Source of the DNA: Blautia sp. OF03-15BH
GTDB lineage: Bacteria > Bacillota > Clostridia > Lachnospirales > Lachnospiraceae
DNA: 56,975 bases
Direction of reading: 5' to 3'
Assembly: GCF_003463065.1 (NCBI RefSeq)
Contig: NZ_QSCM01000004.1
Span: forward strand, 229,780-286,754
The position numbers were made by a program, and so were the translations under genes. Numbering within the stretch: position 1 is the first letter of the stretch; every line of letters starts with the position of its first letter. The notes under the pieces are model-generated. The model searched no databases. It saw nothing but the letters and a program-made list of their open reading frames with translations, and had not been told where the DNA came from. This document shows, piece by piece, positions 1 through 8,342 of the stretch.

Positions 1-59
1 TCAAAAGCCTTATCATGCAAGCATGAACGGCTTTTTGACCTTTTGACCCTAGCATCATC
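1..59. repeat. Exact copy of part of a dispersed repeat
   Basis: These 59 bases are identical to 36550-36608, where they form one end of a larger palindrome-rich element. They include a CAAAAGCC...GGCTTTTTG inverted pair and end in a CATCATC run. The rest of the element, if present, lies left of the window. Bases 60-140 hold nothing recognisable. Confidence 0.85.
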
Positions 60-140
60 CTACTTCTATGATAACAAAATCCCGTCCTCTTGTAAACACC
101 AGATTGGCAGTCAGGCGGACATTCCCCGTTTGGTCCCATA

Positions 141-175
141 AAAAGACCAGGGACAGTCTCCTGCACCTGGTCTTT
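141..175 (-). terminator. Rho-independent terminator of the decarboxylase operon
   Basis: A 10-bp perfect stem (AAAGACCAGG with CCTGGTCTTT) closes a 14-base loop and is followed on the minus strand by a short T run. It lies 27 bases past the oadA-like stop codon. Confidence 0.75.
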
Positions 176-201
176 GATGAATCTCTACTTATTTATAATA
201 A

Positions 202-1614
202 TCATACGGGATATGCTTTATCCTTGGTGTCTGCCTTAGTCGCATCTACCTTGGTCTGCTGCGCATCTCTGTATTTGAAGAAATCAGTAGCAACCTGCGG
301 GAACAGAGCATAGGACAGAACGTCCTCCGGCTGTTCTTTGTACTGAGCCATCTCTTTTTCCAGAGTCTCAAGCTCCGGTTTTAAGAGATCTGCCGGACGG
401 CAGGTGATCACTTCTGCATCGCCGATGCATTTCTTCTGCACTTCTTTGTTGAAGGGTTTTACCGTCTTTCCGTATTTACCACAGAGAACATCCTTTGTCT
501 CCTTGGTAACCATCTTATAACGCTCGCCCATGATGACATTGAATACAGCCTGCGTACCAACGATCTGAGAGGACGGAGTAACCAGAGGCGGCTCACCGAG
601 GTCTTTTCTTACTCTCGGAACTTCCTCAAGCACATCGTAGAACTTGTCCTCTGCATGCTGCTCTTTCAGCTGGCTGGTCAAGTTGGAAAGCATTCCGCCC
701 GGTACCTGATACAGGAGAGTCTTGATGTTTACACCCAGGTTCTTCGGATTCAGAAGGCCGCTGTCCAGAGCCTCGTCACGGATCGGACGGAAGTAGTCAG
801 CGATCTCAGCCAGAAGTTTCTGATCCAGACCGGAATCGTAGGGAGTACCCTTGAAGGTCTCAACCATAACCTCGGTTGCCGGCTGGGAAGTACCCAGTGC
901 AAACGGAGACATAGCGGTATCGATCACATCAACACCAGCCTCTACGGCTTTCATGTAAGTCATGGAAGCAACACCGGAAGTATAATGAGAATGCAGCTGG
1001 ATCGGGATCTTAACGGTCTCTTTCAGTGCTTTCACAAGATCAGTTGCGGCATACGGAAGGAGCAGGCCTGCCATATCCTTGATACAGATGGAGTTTGCAC
1101 CCATCTCCTCGATCTCTTTTGCGGTCTTGGTCCAGTAGTCCAGAGTGTAAGCATCACCCAGAGTGTAGGACAGAGCTACCTGTGCATGTCCGTTCTCTTT
1201 GTTGGCAGCCTTTACTGCAGTCTCCAGGTTGCGGAGATCATTCAGACAGTCAAAGATACGGATGATATCGATACCGTTTGCGATGGATTTCTGTACAAAA
1301 TACTCTACCACATCATCTGCGTAGGGGCGATAACCCAGAATGTTCTGTCCACGGAACAGCATCTGCAGTTTGGTGTGTTTGAAGCCATCACGGAATTTAC
1401 GAAGTCTCTCCCATGGATCTTCGTGAAGGAAACGAAGAGATGCATCGAAAGTAGCGCCGCCCCAGCACTCTACGGAATGGTAGCCTACTTTATCCATTGT
1501 TTCCACGATGGGAAGCATCTGCTCTGTGGTCATTCTGGTGGCGATCAGGGACTGATGGGCATCACGCAGAATGGTCTCAGTAATTTTAATCGGTTTTTTT
1601 TCGATTTCAGACAT
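202..1614 (-). CDS. oadA: Oxaloacetate decarboxylase alpha / pyruvate carboxyltransferase subunit
   Basis: The 470-residue protein is a carboxyltransferase of the OadA / pyruvate carboxylase B / transcarboxylase 5S family. It moves CO2 between oxaloacetate (or pyruvate) and biotin. Visible motifs are RDAHQS (17-22), GGATFD (52-57), the active-site lysine in CIKDMAG (about 179) and the metal-binding HSH (208-210). Many OadA proteins carry a C-terminal biotin domain; this one ends without it, and the carrier is a separate gene upstream. ATG start with GGAGG seven bases before it. It is the last gene of a five-gene operon. Whether the physiological substrate is oxaloacetate or pyruvate cannot be decided from sequence. 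Confidence 0.9.
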   Translation of the reverse strand: MSEIEKKPIKITETILRDAHQSLIATRMTTEQMLPIVETMDKVGYHSVECWGGATFDASLRFLHEDPWERLRKFRDGFKHTKLQMLFRGQNILGYRPYADDVVEYFVQKSIANGIDIIRIFDCLNDLRNLETAVKAANKENGHAQVALSYTLGDAYTLDYWTKTAKEIEEMGANSICIKDMAGLLLPYAATDLVKALKETVKIPIQLHSHYTSGVASMTYMKAVEAGVDVIDTAMSPFALGTSQPATEVMVETFKGTPYDSGLDQKLLAEIADYFRPIRDEALDSGLLNPKNLGVNIKTLLYQVPGGMLSNLTSQLKEQHAEDKFYDVLEEVPRVRKDLGEPPLVTPSSQIVGTQAVFNVIMGERYKMVTKETKDVLCGKYGKTVKPFNKEVQKKCIGDAEVITCRPADLLKPELETLEKEMAQYKEQPEDVLSYALFPQVATDFFKYRDAQQTKVDATKADTKDKAYPV

Positions 1615-1682
1615 TACTAAACCTCCATTTATTGCAGCTGTCCGGACTTTTATGTCTCCCGGACAGCATCAGTGTTTTATTA

Positions 1683-2831
1683 TTATACTCCAAAGATAGC
1701 CATGAAGGTACCTGCTGCTACAGCAGTACCGATAACACCTGCTACGTTGGGTCCCATTGCATGCATCAGAAGGAAGTTGGTCGGATCAGCCTCCGCACCT
1801 ACTTTCTGAGATACTCGTGCTGCCATGGGAACGGCAGATACGCCGGCAGAACCGATCAGCGGATTGATCTTTCCATGAGTCAGCTTGCACATAACCTTTC
1901 CGAGCAGAACACCGCCTGCGGTACCGAAAGCGAAGGCGACCAGACCAAGGACAACGATCTTCAGGGTATCCAGGTTCAGGAAAGCCTCTGCGCTGGTGGA
2001 TGCTCCTACGGAAGTACCCAGCAGGATAACAACGATATACATCAGGGCATTGGATGCGGTCTCGGTCAGCTGTTTTACAACGCCGGACTCACGGAACAGG
2101 TTACCAAGCATCAGCATACCAACCAGGGGAGCGGTGGTCGGAAGGATCAGGCAGACAACGATGGTGATCACAACCGGGAAAAGAATCTTCTCCAGTTTGG
2201 ATACCGGACGAAGCTGCTCCATCTTAATCTTCCGCTCTTTCTCGGTGGTCAGAGCTTTCATGATCGGCGGCTGGATGATGGGTACCAGAGACATATAGGA
2301 ATATGCTGCCACGGCGATGGGGCCCATCAGTGCGGTCTGTCCCAGTTTACCGGCAAGGAAAATGGAAGTCGGGCCATCCGCACCACCGATGATGGAGATG
2401 GCTGCTGCTGCTGCTCCATTGAATCCCAGGAAAATTGCCAGGAAATATGCAACGTAAATACCGAGCTGTGCTGCGGCACCCAGAAGGAAGCTCTTCGGGT
2501 TTGCAATCAGGGGACCAAAGTCTGTCATTGCTCCTACGCCCATGAAGATCAGGGATGGCAGGATACTCCACTCATCCAGGATATAGAATACATGGAAAAG
2601 GCCCGGCGCTCCGTTGGTGGATTCTTCCGCACTGTACATGATATCAGGATAAATATTTACCAGAAGCATACCAAATGCGATGGGTACCAGCAAAAGGGGC
2701 TCAAAGCCCTTGCGGATTGCCAGATACAGGAAAACGCACGCAACCAGTATCATCAGGTAGTTACCCCATGTCAGGTTAAAGAATGCCGTCTGATGGATCA
2801 GATTCGACAATGTATCAGCTACATATGACAT
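1683..2831 (-). CDS. oadB: Na+-translocating decarboxylase beta subunit
   Basis: This 382-residue, very hydrophobic protein belongs to the OadB/GcdB/MmdB family, the membrane subunit that decarboxylates carboxybiotin and exports Na+. The family signature GGADGPTSI is visible in the middle, among roughly nine or more membrane segments. The start has a GGAGG-type site (TTGGAGGTAGAAAC before ATG). It lies between the biotin carrier (20-base gap) and the oadA-like gene (about 70-base gap), the usual pump arrangement. Its presence argues that the operon conserves decarboxylation energy as a sodium gradient rather than only transferring carboxyl groups. Confidence 0.92.
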   Translation of the reverse strand: MSYVADTLSNLIHQTAFFNLTWGNYLMILVACVFLYLAIRKGFEPLLLVPIAFGMLLVNIYPDIMYSAEESTNGAPGLFHVFYILDEWSILPSLIFMGVGAMTDFGPLIANPKSFLLGAAAQLGIYVAYFLAIFLGFNGAAAAAISIIGGADGPTSIFLAGKLGQTALMGPIAVAAYSYMSLVPIIQPPIMKALTTEKERKIKMEQLRPVSKLEKILFPVVITIVVCLILPTTAPLVGMLMLGNLFRESGVVKQLTETASNALMYIVVILLGTSVGASTSAEAFLNLDTLKIVVLGLVAFAFGTAGGVLLGKVMCKLTHGKINPLIGSAGVSAVPMAARVSQKVGAEADPTNFLLMHAMGPNVAGVIGTAVAAGTFMAIFGV

Positions 2832-2850
2832 GTTTCTACCTCCAATTTAT

Positions 2851-3222
2851 TTAGTTCAGTGTTGCCAGGGTGCTGCCGTTCTCTACTGCGTCGCCTGCTG
2901 CTACTTCAATACTTGCTACGGTGCCGTCCTGCGGAGCGACAACCGGGATCTCCATTTTCATTGCCTCTACGATCACGATGCTGTCACCGGCTTTTACAGC
3001 CTGTCCGACAGATGCTTCGATCTTTACGACTTTACCCGGAACAGAAGCGGTTACTTTTACAGAACCTGCTCCTGCAGAAGCCTTCGGTGCTGCTTTCGGT
3101 GCAGCCTTGGGAGCAGCCTTCGGTGCTGCTTTCGGTGCAGCTGCCGGAGCAGCGGTTCCGTTACCCTCTTCAACAGTTACGTCATATGCGGTTCCATTAA
3201 CAGTGATTGTATAAGTTTTCAT
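2851..3222 (-). CDS. gcdC: Biotin carboxyl carrier protein of the decarboxylase
   Basis: The 123-residue protein has a short N-terminal strand region, a flexible Ala/Pro/Lys linker made of repeated APKA units (about 24-48), and a C-terminal biotinyl domain. The EAMKM motif places the biotinylated lysine at residue 89. It resembles the gamma (biotin) subunit of glutaconyl-CoA and methylmalonyl-CoA decarboxylases and would shuttle CO2 from the carboxyltransferases to the membrane beta subunit. The ATG at 3222 follows AGGAGGA by about seven bases, so I prefer it over an in-frame start at 3258 that would overlap the upstream gene. The linker DNA is nearly tandemly repeated and could vary in length between strains. 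Confidence 0.93.
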   Translation of the reverse strand: MKTYTITVNGTAYDVTVEEGNGTAAPAAAPKAAPKAAPKAAPKAAPKASAGAGSVKVTASVPGKVVKIEASVGQAVKAGDSIVIVEAMKMEIPVVAPQDGTVASIEVAAGDAVENGSTLATLN

Positions 3223-3242
3223 TGAATTCTTCCTCCTATTGC

Positions 3243-3995
3243 TTATGCTCTTTTCCACTTGTTGGTTTTTGATCTCTTGATCGAGCGGACAACAAAACCG
3301 TCAGTGCTGGTGCTTCCTTCGTATGCAGCGATGGCTGCTGCGATGACTGCTACCAGTTCTCCGTCATCAGCAAGTTCTTCTTCCTGCTCTTCCTCAGCGG
3401 GTGCAGGTGCCGGTGCGGGTGCTGCCGGTGCGGCAGACTTGCTGTCTTTTTTCTCTGTCAGATTGCTGATGTGCTTGAACTGACTGATCAGGAAGCTTAA
3501 GAAAATCAGCATCAGGAATACAATACCAAGACCCATCAGAGTGTTTAAGCCGGCCTGCTCCATCTTCTCACCCATGGTGTAGTTAATGTTGAAAGCCATG
3601 CTCTCATAAGCACTTGTTTTTGTGTTGGCGATAAGCTCTACATTTGCTGTCTTGTTCTCATAGGTAACATCTGAGTTGATGATCACATTGTTTCCGTCAG
3701 TGGTAACCGTCTGCTCTCCGACTTCCACGAAAGCTCCCAACTCATCCTTGGCATTTTTCCAGGAAGTCAGGGCAGCTGTGGTAAAATCATCATCCTGATC
3801 CAGAAACTTCTCAATATCTTCATCAGAAAAGCCTGCGATCTTCTCGATCATAGAAGAAGCAGCAGATTTAAAGGAAGCCACCTGATCCTCGGTCAGCACT
3901 TTATCCTTTGCGGCAAAGACAGTCACGCAGGACAGGCATACCATGCACACAACAAGTACAAGGCTCAGTAAGCTTTTTTTCATTTTTTCCTTCAT
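3243..3995 (-). CDS. OadG-like sodium pump gamma subunit with extracytoplasmic domain
   Basis: A 250-residue membrane protein. It starts with a signal-peptide-like segment (about 5-28), continues with a 110-residue acidic external domain, then one membrane segment around the LMGLGIVFLMLIFLSFL stretch, and ends with a Pro/Ala/Glu-rich tail typical of OadG-family gamma subunits. That subunit anchors and assembles the decarboxylase. It is longer than classical OadG (about 80 residues) because of the added N-terminal domain. The ATG at 3995 sits six bases after GAGGTGG. An upstream GTG overlaps that ribosome site and is unlikely. The gene sits between the mmdA-like gene and the biotin carrier. 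Confidence 0.8.
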   Translation of the reverse strand: MKEKMKKSLLSLVLVVCMVCLSCVTVFAAKDKVLTEDQVASFKSAASSMIEKIAGFSDEDIEKFLDQDDDFTTAALTSWKNAKDELGAFVEVGEQTVTTDGNNVIINSDVTYENKTANVELIANTKTSAYESMAFNINYTMGEKMEQAGLNTLMGLGIVFLMLIFLSFLISQFKHISNLTEKKDSKSAAPAAPAPAPAPAEEEQEEELADDGELVAVIAAAIAAYEGSTSTDGFVVRSIKRSKTNKWKRA

Positions 3996-4009
3996 ATTAT
4001 CCACCTCTC

Positions 4010-5446
4010 TTAAACCGTGCCGTGTTTTTTGCCAGGACGGTCTTCTCTCTTTGTGAATAACATTTCAAAAGCTCCGATCAGATACTTTCTGGTATCCTTC
4101 GCATCGATGATGGTATCAACATAACCTCTCTTGGCTGCGGAAAGAGCGCTGGACTGAAGAGCTGCATATTCAGCAGCTTTCTCATTGATCACAGCTGCAT
4201 CCTCGCCGTCATACATGATCTTGGCTGCAGATTTTGCATCCATCATACCGATCTCTGCATTCTCCCAGGCATAGGTCATATCTGCTCCGAGTGCTTTGCT
4301 GTTCATGATGGTGTAAACGCTTCCGAATGCTTTGCCGGTGATCACGTTTACTTTTGCAACTGTCGCATCTGCGAACGCATAGGTAAGCTCTGCTGCTGCT
4401 GCCGCAATGCATCTCTCAGAATGAGTATCTGCCTTGAAACCGGTGAGATTGGTAAGGGTCAGTACCGGAATCTCGAAAGCGTCACAGAATTTCACGAATT
4501 TTGCAGCTTTTCTGGCTCCTCTTGCAGTCAGGACATCTGCATATTTCTCAGCTACATTGCCATCCTCATCATATCTCTCGGTACGGTTTCCAACTACGCC
4601 GACGGTCATGCCGTTCAGACGGACAAAGCCGGTTACCATCTCTTTTGCATAAGCAGCCTTGGTCTCTACGAATACATGATCATCACCGATCTCGGAACAG
4701 ATCACAGCCGGATCACCAACCGCATTCTCAAGAGCTTCAGAGGCACGGTTCAGATCATCGGTGCACTCCTCATAAGACATATCATCCTCGTTATTGGACG
4801 GGATCATGGAAATCAGTTCACGGATACCGGCATAGATCTCATCTTCACTTCCGGTGAAGTCCACAAGACCTGCATCCTCACTCTGGAATTTTGCAGAAGC
4901 AGTGTCGCATTTGGACTCATGATTGCCCTCCAGCGCATTGGGGGAATTTACGAAAAGCTTTGCTTTCTCTGATTCCATAAAGGTAAAATCAGTCAGTGCG
5001 GGAACCAGTGCCAGTCCGCCGCCGCAGGTACCAAACACTGCTGTGATCTGCGGGATAACACCAGAAGCCAGTGTCTGTTTCAGATAGATCTCACCAAACG
5101 CATTCAGCGCATCGGTAGCCTCTTGAAGACGAATACCGGCACAGTCGATCAGACCGATGACCGGAGCTCCCATCTTCATTGCCATATCATACAGGGCAGT
5201 GATCTTCTTTGCGTGCATTTCGCCGATGGTGCCGCCTAAAACTGCTGCATCCTGGCAGTAAACATAAACCAGATTGCCGTCAATGACACCGTAACCGGTA
5301 ACAACGCCATCTCCCGGAGTTTCTTTTTCATGCATGTTGAAATCCGTTGATCTGGCTGTAACGTATCCACCGATTTCAACAAAACTGTTCTCATCAAGCA
5401 GAGCGTTAATGCGTGTGCTTGCCAAGCTTTGTGATGTGTTACTCAT
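4010..5446 (-). CDS. mmdA: Acyl-CoA carboxyltransferase (methylmalonyl-CoA decarboxylase alpha-like)
   Basis: The 478-residue protein is of the acyl-CoA carboxyltransferase family (MmdA, PccB, transcarboxylase 12S). Glycine-rich oxyanion-hole segments are visible: LGGTIGEMHAKKI in the N half, GTCGGGLALVPAL near 140-150, and the C-half GKAFGSVYTIMNS. It would transfer the carboxyl group of a malonyl-type CoA ester to or from biotin. It is the first gene of the operon; the start follows GGAGGG by seven bases. The substrate (methylmalonyl-, malonyl- or glutaconyl-CoA) is not decided by sequence. Pairing with an OadA-type transferase in one operon recalls the two-transferase design of propionibacterial transcarboxylase. 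Confidence 0.85.
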   Translation of the reverse strand: MSNTSQSLASTRINALLDENSFVEIGGYVTARSTDFNMHEKETPGDGVVTGYGVIDGNLVYVYCQDAAVLGGTIGEMHAKKITALYDMAMKMGAPVIGLIDCAGIRLQEATDALNAFGEIYLKQTLASGVIPQITAVFGTCGGGLALVPALTDFTFMESEKAKLFVNSPNALEGNHESKCDTASAKFQSEDAGLVDFTGSEDEIYAGIRELISMIPSNNEDDMSYEECTDDLNRASEALENAVGDPAVICSEIGDDHVFVETKAAYAKEMVTGFVRLNGMTVGVVGNRTERYDEDGNVAEKYADVLTARGARKAAKFVKFCDAFEIPVLTLTNLTGFKADTHSERCIAAAAAELTYAFADATVAKVNVITGKAFGSVYTIMNSKALGADMTYAWENAEIGMMDAKSAAKIMYDGEDAAVINEKAAEYAALQSSALSAAKRGYVDTIIDAKDTRKYLIGAFEMLFTKREDRPGKKHGTV

Positions 5447-5513
5447 TCTTAGCCCTCCATTTGTAAAAGATTTACTATGAAAACTGTTGAAATAAAATTT
5501 TCAGCCGATTATA

Positions 5514-5542
5514 ATTTTAGCCTGTTTCAGACAAAATAGCAA
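5514..5542 (-). promoter_or_regulatory. Promoter of the decarboxylase operon
   Basis: TTGCTA and TAAAAT are separated by 17 bases, about 70 bases upstream of the mmdA-like start. An overlapping TATAAT at 5508-5513 with TTGTCT (15-base spacing) is an alternative. Confidence 0.55.
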
Positions 5543-5596
5543 GCGTTTTGTTATATTTTTATTTCTTCTTATTATTATGTCTTCTGCAGCATCTGT

Positions 5597-6796
5597 TTAT
5601 ATTTCCAGATATTGTTCAAAAATTTTCAAAAAGCACCAGGTAAAATCCTTTTTTTCAACGGTTTTTCCGACAATGACCGGACAAGAAGCAATCGTTTCCC
5701 CGTTCAGCAGAAGAACTGCCTCACCCTCCTGCTCTCCTTCCATCACCGGTGCTTCCAGAATTTTGGGAAGTGTCACCTTCCACTTGACCTCATCCTGCCC
5801 GGAAAGCAAAAGCCGGAACTCTTTTTCTCCTGCTAAAAGGAGTGCCACCTCTGCCTTTCCATCGATCGCCTGACCGGGAAGAACTCCTTCTTTCACAGAA
5901 ACCGTGCCAAATCCCCCAGGAAGTTCGATCCTGTCGTACCGGTAGGCAGAAAGTCCATAGGAAAACAAAGCCCTGGCATCACTCCATTTATAAGTCTTGT
6001 TATTTGGCCAGCCGCAGGCAAGAAGTGCGATGATAAACGTCCGGTCACCATCACTTAATGCTCCCGTATAGCAATACCCGGCCTTACCTGTAAAGCCTGT
6101 TTTCCCGGTCAGAGCCCCGTCCATCATCGAGAGAAATGCATTGTGGTTCGTACAGGAATACGTTCTTGTTCCGGAAAGATTGGAAAAGCTCTTTTCGCCT
6201 ATTCTGGTGATCTTCAGAAATTCTTCCTTTTTCGGAGACTGGTGGATACAGTAGCGGAGAAGTCTCGCCAGATCCCCGGCAGTCGTCTCATGCGGACCGT
6301 CTTCATCTTCCCAGTCCAGGCCGTTCGGAGAAACAAAATGTGTTTCCGTACAGCCGATCTCCTTTGCTTTCTGATTCATCTCCTCTGCAAAAGCTGCTGT
6401 GCTCCCGGAAACCGCCTCCGCTACAGCTACTGCCGTATCGTTATGGCTTTCCAGCATCAGTGAATACAGAAGATCCCCCAGATAAAAAACCTCCCCCTTA
6501 GATGCCCCAAGATGTACCTCCGGCTGTCTTACGGCCTCCTCGGAAAAGGTCACCGTTTCTTCCGGTTCTCCTTTTTCAAGAGCCAGGATGCAGGTGAGGA
6601 TCTTGGTGGTACTGGCATTTGCCAGCCGCTCTTCTCCGTTTTTTTCAAAAAGAATACGCCCGGAATCCGCATCCATCAGGACGGCAGAACGGGCGTACAG
6701 TGTTTCCGGCCCCTGGTTTTCCTCTGCCTGTGCAGGACAGGTCAGCCAAAGGAAAAACAAAAGCCAGAACCGCAGATATTTTTTTATTTTTTTCAT
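5597..6796 (-). CDS. D-alanyl-D-alanine carboxypeptidase (DacF/PBP5 type)
   Basis: A 399-residue exported penicillin-binding protein that trims the terminal D-Ala from peptidoglycan stem peptides. After a signal peptide (about 1-24) come the active-site STTK (62-65), an SxN triad written SHN (117-119), and KTG in the GKTGFTGKAG stretch, followed by the C-terminal beta-rich domain typical of PBP5. Most relatives, including the second copy at 9159-10358, have SGN. The ATG at 6796 is preceded by AAGGGAG; an upstream in-frame ATG has no ribosome site. It follows scpB by 91 bases. No strong terminator is visible downstream. Confidence 0.88.
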   Translation of the reverse strand: MKKIKKYLRFWLLFFLWLTCPAQAEENQGPETLYARSAVLMDADSGRILFEKNGEERLANASTTKILTCILALEKGEPEETVTFSEEAVRQPEVHLGASKGEVFYLGDLLYSLMLESHNDTAVAVAEAVSGSTAAFAEEMNQKAKEIGCTETHFVSPNGLDWEDEDGPHETTAGDLARLLRYCIHQSPKKEEFLKITRIGEKSFSNLSGTRTYSCTNHNAFLSMMDGALTGKTGFTGKAGYCYTGALSDGDRTFIIALLACGWPNNKTYKWSDARALFSYGLSAYRYDRIELPGGFGTVSVKEGVLPGQAIDGKAEVALLLAGEKEFRLLLSGQDEVKWKVTLPKILEAPVMEGEQEGEAVLLLNGETIASCPVIVGKTVEKKDFTWCFLKIFEQYLEI

Positions 6797-6887
6797 GGAT
6801 ACCGCTCCCTTAAGCATCTTTCTGGAAAACTATATGCCCAAGGAGCAGCCGATATGCTTACAGTAACCTATGAAACCGCAGCTTTTC

Positions 6888-7457
6888 TCAGACATTCAGC
6901 CGGAGTTCCACCTCTTCCTCCGCTTCTGCCTTGAAATCCTCTACCTGGACCGGGTTGATCGCCGGCAGATCCTCCAGCGACTGTACACCGAAATTTCTCA
7001 GAAATTCTTCCGTTGTCCCAAAAAGAATGGGGCGGCCCGGAGCATCCAGCCGTCCGATCTCCCGGATCAGATTGTATTCGATCAGTTTATTGATGGCATG
7101 ATCACATTTGACTCCACGGATCTTCTCGATCTCGATCTTTGTCACCGGCTGCTTGTATGCCACGATAGAAAGCGTCTCCATAGCCACATCCGAAAGTGCC
7201 GGTTTTTTCGGATGTCTGGCGATCCGGATGAGGTCCTCATAATATTCTTTTTTGGTACACAGCTGAAAGGACTGATCCAGTTCAATGATCTGGATCCCTC
7301 TCTCCTTCTTCTGGTAATCCTTCATCATTTTCCGGATCGTTTCCCGTGTGGTTTCTGTATCTTCTCCGATAGCCTCAGCGATCCTTGAAAGCTCCACGGC
7401 ATCCCCCATGGTAAAAAGTATGGCTTCGATCGCCGCTTTTCGCTTCTTCTCGTCCAA
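6888..7457 (-). CDS. scpB: Segregation and condensation protein B
   Basis: The 189-residue winged-helix protein is ScpB, the kleisin-associated partner of SMC in chromosome condensation. The conserved core around ALSDVAMETLSIVAYKQPVT and the C-terminal GRPILFGTTEEFL are characteristic. The longest frame would start inside scpA, but a TTG at 7457 lies seven bases after GGAGAG and gives the usual length, so I use it. It sits 16 bases downstream of scpA in the same transcript. Confidence 0.92.
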   Translation of the reverse strand: MDEKKRKAAIEAILFTMGDAVELSRIAEAIGEDTETTRETIRKMMKDYQKKERGIQIIELDQSFQLCTKKEYYEDLIRIARHPKKPALSDVAMETLSIVAYKQPVTKIEIEKIRGVKCDHAINKLIEYNLIREIGRLDAPGRPILFGTTEEFLRNFGVQSLEDLPAINPVQVEDFKAEAEEEVELRLNV

Positions 7458-7473
7458 ACGTGTCTCTCCTTTA

Positions 7474-8262
7474 TTATGCAAAATCGGCTTCAAAGGTCCG
7501 CCCCGGCGTTTCATCCGCATCTTCTCTCCATTCGATCCGGATATCGTCAAAGGCATGTTCCTGAACAATGGAAATCTTCCCCATTTTCATGAGTTCCAGA
7601 ATCACCAGAAAAGTGATCACGGTCTGCATTTTCGTATGCTGGGCGCCCAGAAGCTCCCGAAAACTGACATGCTGCAGTCTCTTGATAGAACTCTCCACAT
7701 AGATCCATTTCTCATCCATGTCCACTTCTTCTTTTTCCAGTGTTCCAAACGTACTCCGGATGGGATCGATCCGGTCATTCTGCCGCTTCATGATGGTCTT
7801 GAACAGACTGTGGAGCCTGGAAAGGGTCACACCCTCCAGAAGCTCGGAGGGATCGATCTTTGGCCGGTATGCCCGTACCTCCTCCGGGATCGTAGGTGCT
7901 TTGTACATTACATAGGCCGCATCTGCCTGCATATCCCGAAGCTCATAAGACATATATTTATAAAGCTTGTACTCCAGAAGCTGTTCCACAAGCTCCTGAC
8001 GGGGATCCTCCTCCTCGCCCTCTTCGTTGACCTCTTTCGGAAGCAGCATCCTGGATTTGATATCCAGAAGCGTTGCCGCCATCAGAAGGAATTCACTCAT
8101 CACATTCAGATCCTGCCGCTGCATCTCGTGAATATATTCCATATACTGGGCAGTGATCTCCACGATGGGAATATCATAAATATTTACTTTATTCTTGTCG
8201 ATCAGATGCAGCAGAAGATCCAGCGGACCCTCAAACGCTTCCAGTTTTACGGGAATTCCCAT
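7474..8262 (-). CDS. scpA: Segregation and condensation protein A
   Basis: The 262-residue kleisin-family protein ScpA bridges the SMC heads and binds ScpB. The N-terminal signature FEGPLDLLLHLIDKNKV (about 9-25) and the acidic middle segment (EEGEEEDPRQ) are typical. The ATG follows GAGAGG. It is the first gene of the scpA-scpB unit, with its own promoter just upstream. Confidence 0.94.
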   Translation of the reverse strand: MGIPVKLEAFEGPLDLLLHLIDKNKVNIYDIPIVEITAQYMEYIHEMQRQDLNVMSEFLLMAATLLDIKSRMLLPKEVNEEGEEEDPRQELVEQLLEYKLYKYMSYELRDMQADAAYVMYKAPTIPEEVRAYRPKIDPSELLEGVTLSRLHSLFKTIMKRQNDRIDPIRSTFGTLEKEEVDMDEKWIYVESSIKRLQHVSFRELLGAQHTKMQTVITFLVILELMKMGKISIVQEHAFDDIRIEWREDADETPGRTFEADFA

Positions 8263-8310
8263 CGTTTATCCTCTCATTAACGTAACTGTTCGGAGCCGCA
8301 GCCCGTTTCT

Positions 8311-8339
8311 ATTTTACGCGTAATCGCTTTTTTTGTAAA
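8311..8339 (-). promoter_or_regulatory. Promoter of scpA-scpB
   Basis: TTTACA and TAAAAT with exactly 17 bases between them lie about 50 bases upstream of the scpA start, just after the end of the phosphoesterase gene. Confidence 0.6.
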
Positions 8340-8342
8340 GAG

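Noticed and set aside
655..1620. A 321-codon plus-strand frame
   Set aside because: Antisense shadow of the oadA-like gene, with no recognisable domain or start signal.
1632..2828. A 398-codon plus-strand frame
   Set aside because: Antisense to oadB; cysteine- and glutamine-rich nonsense composition and no motif.
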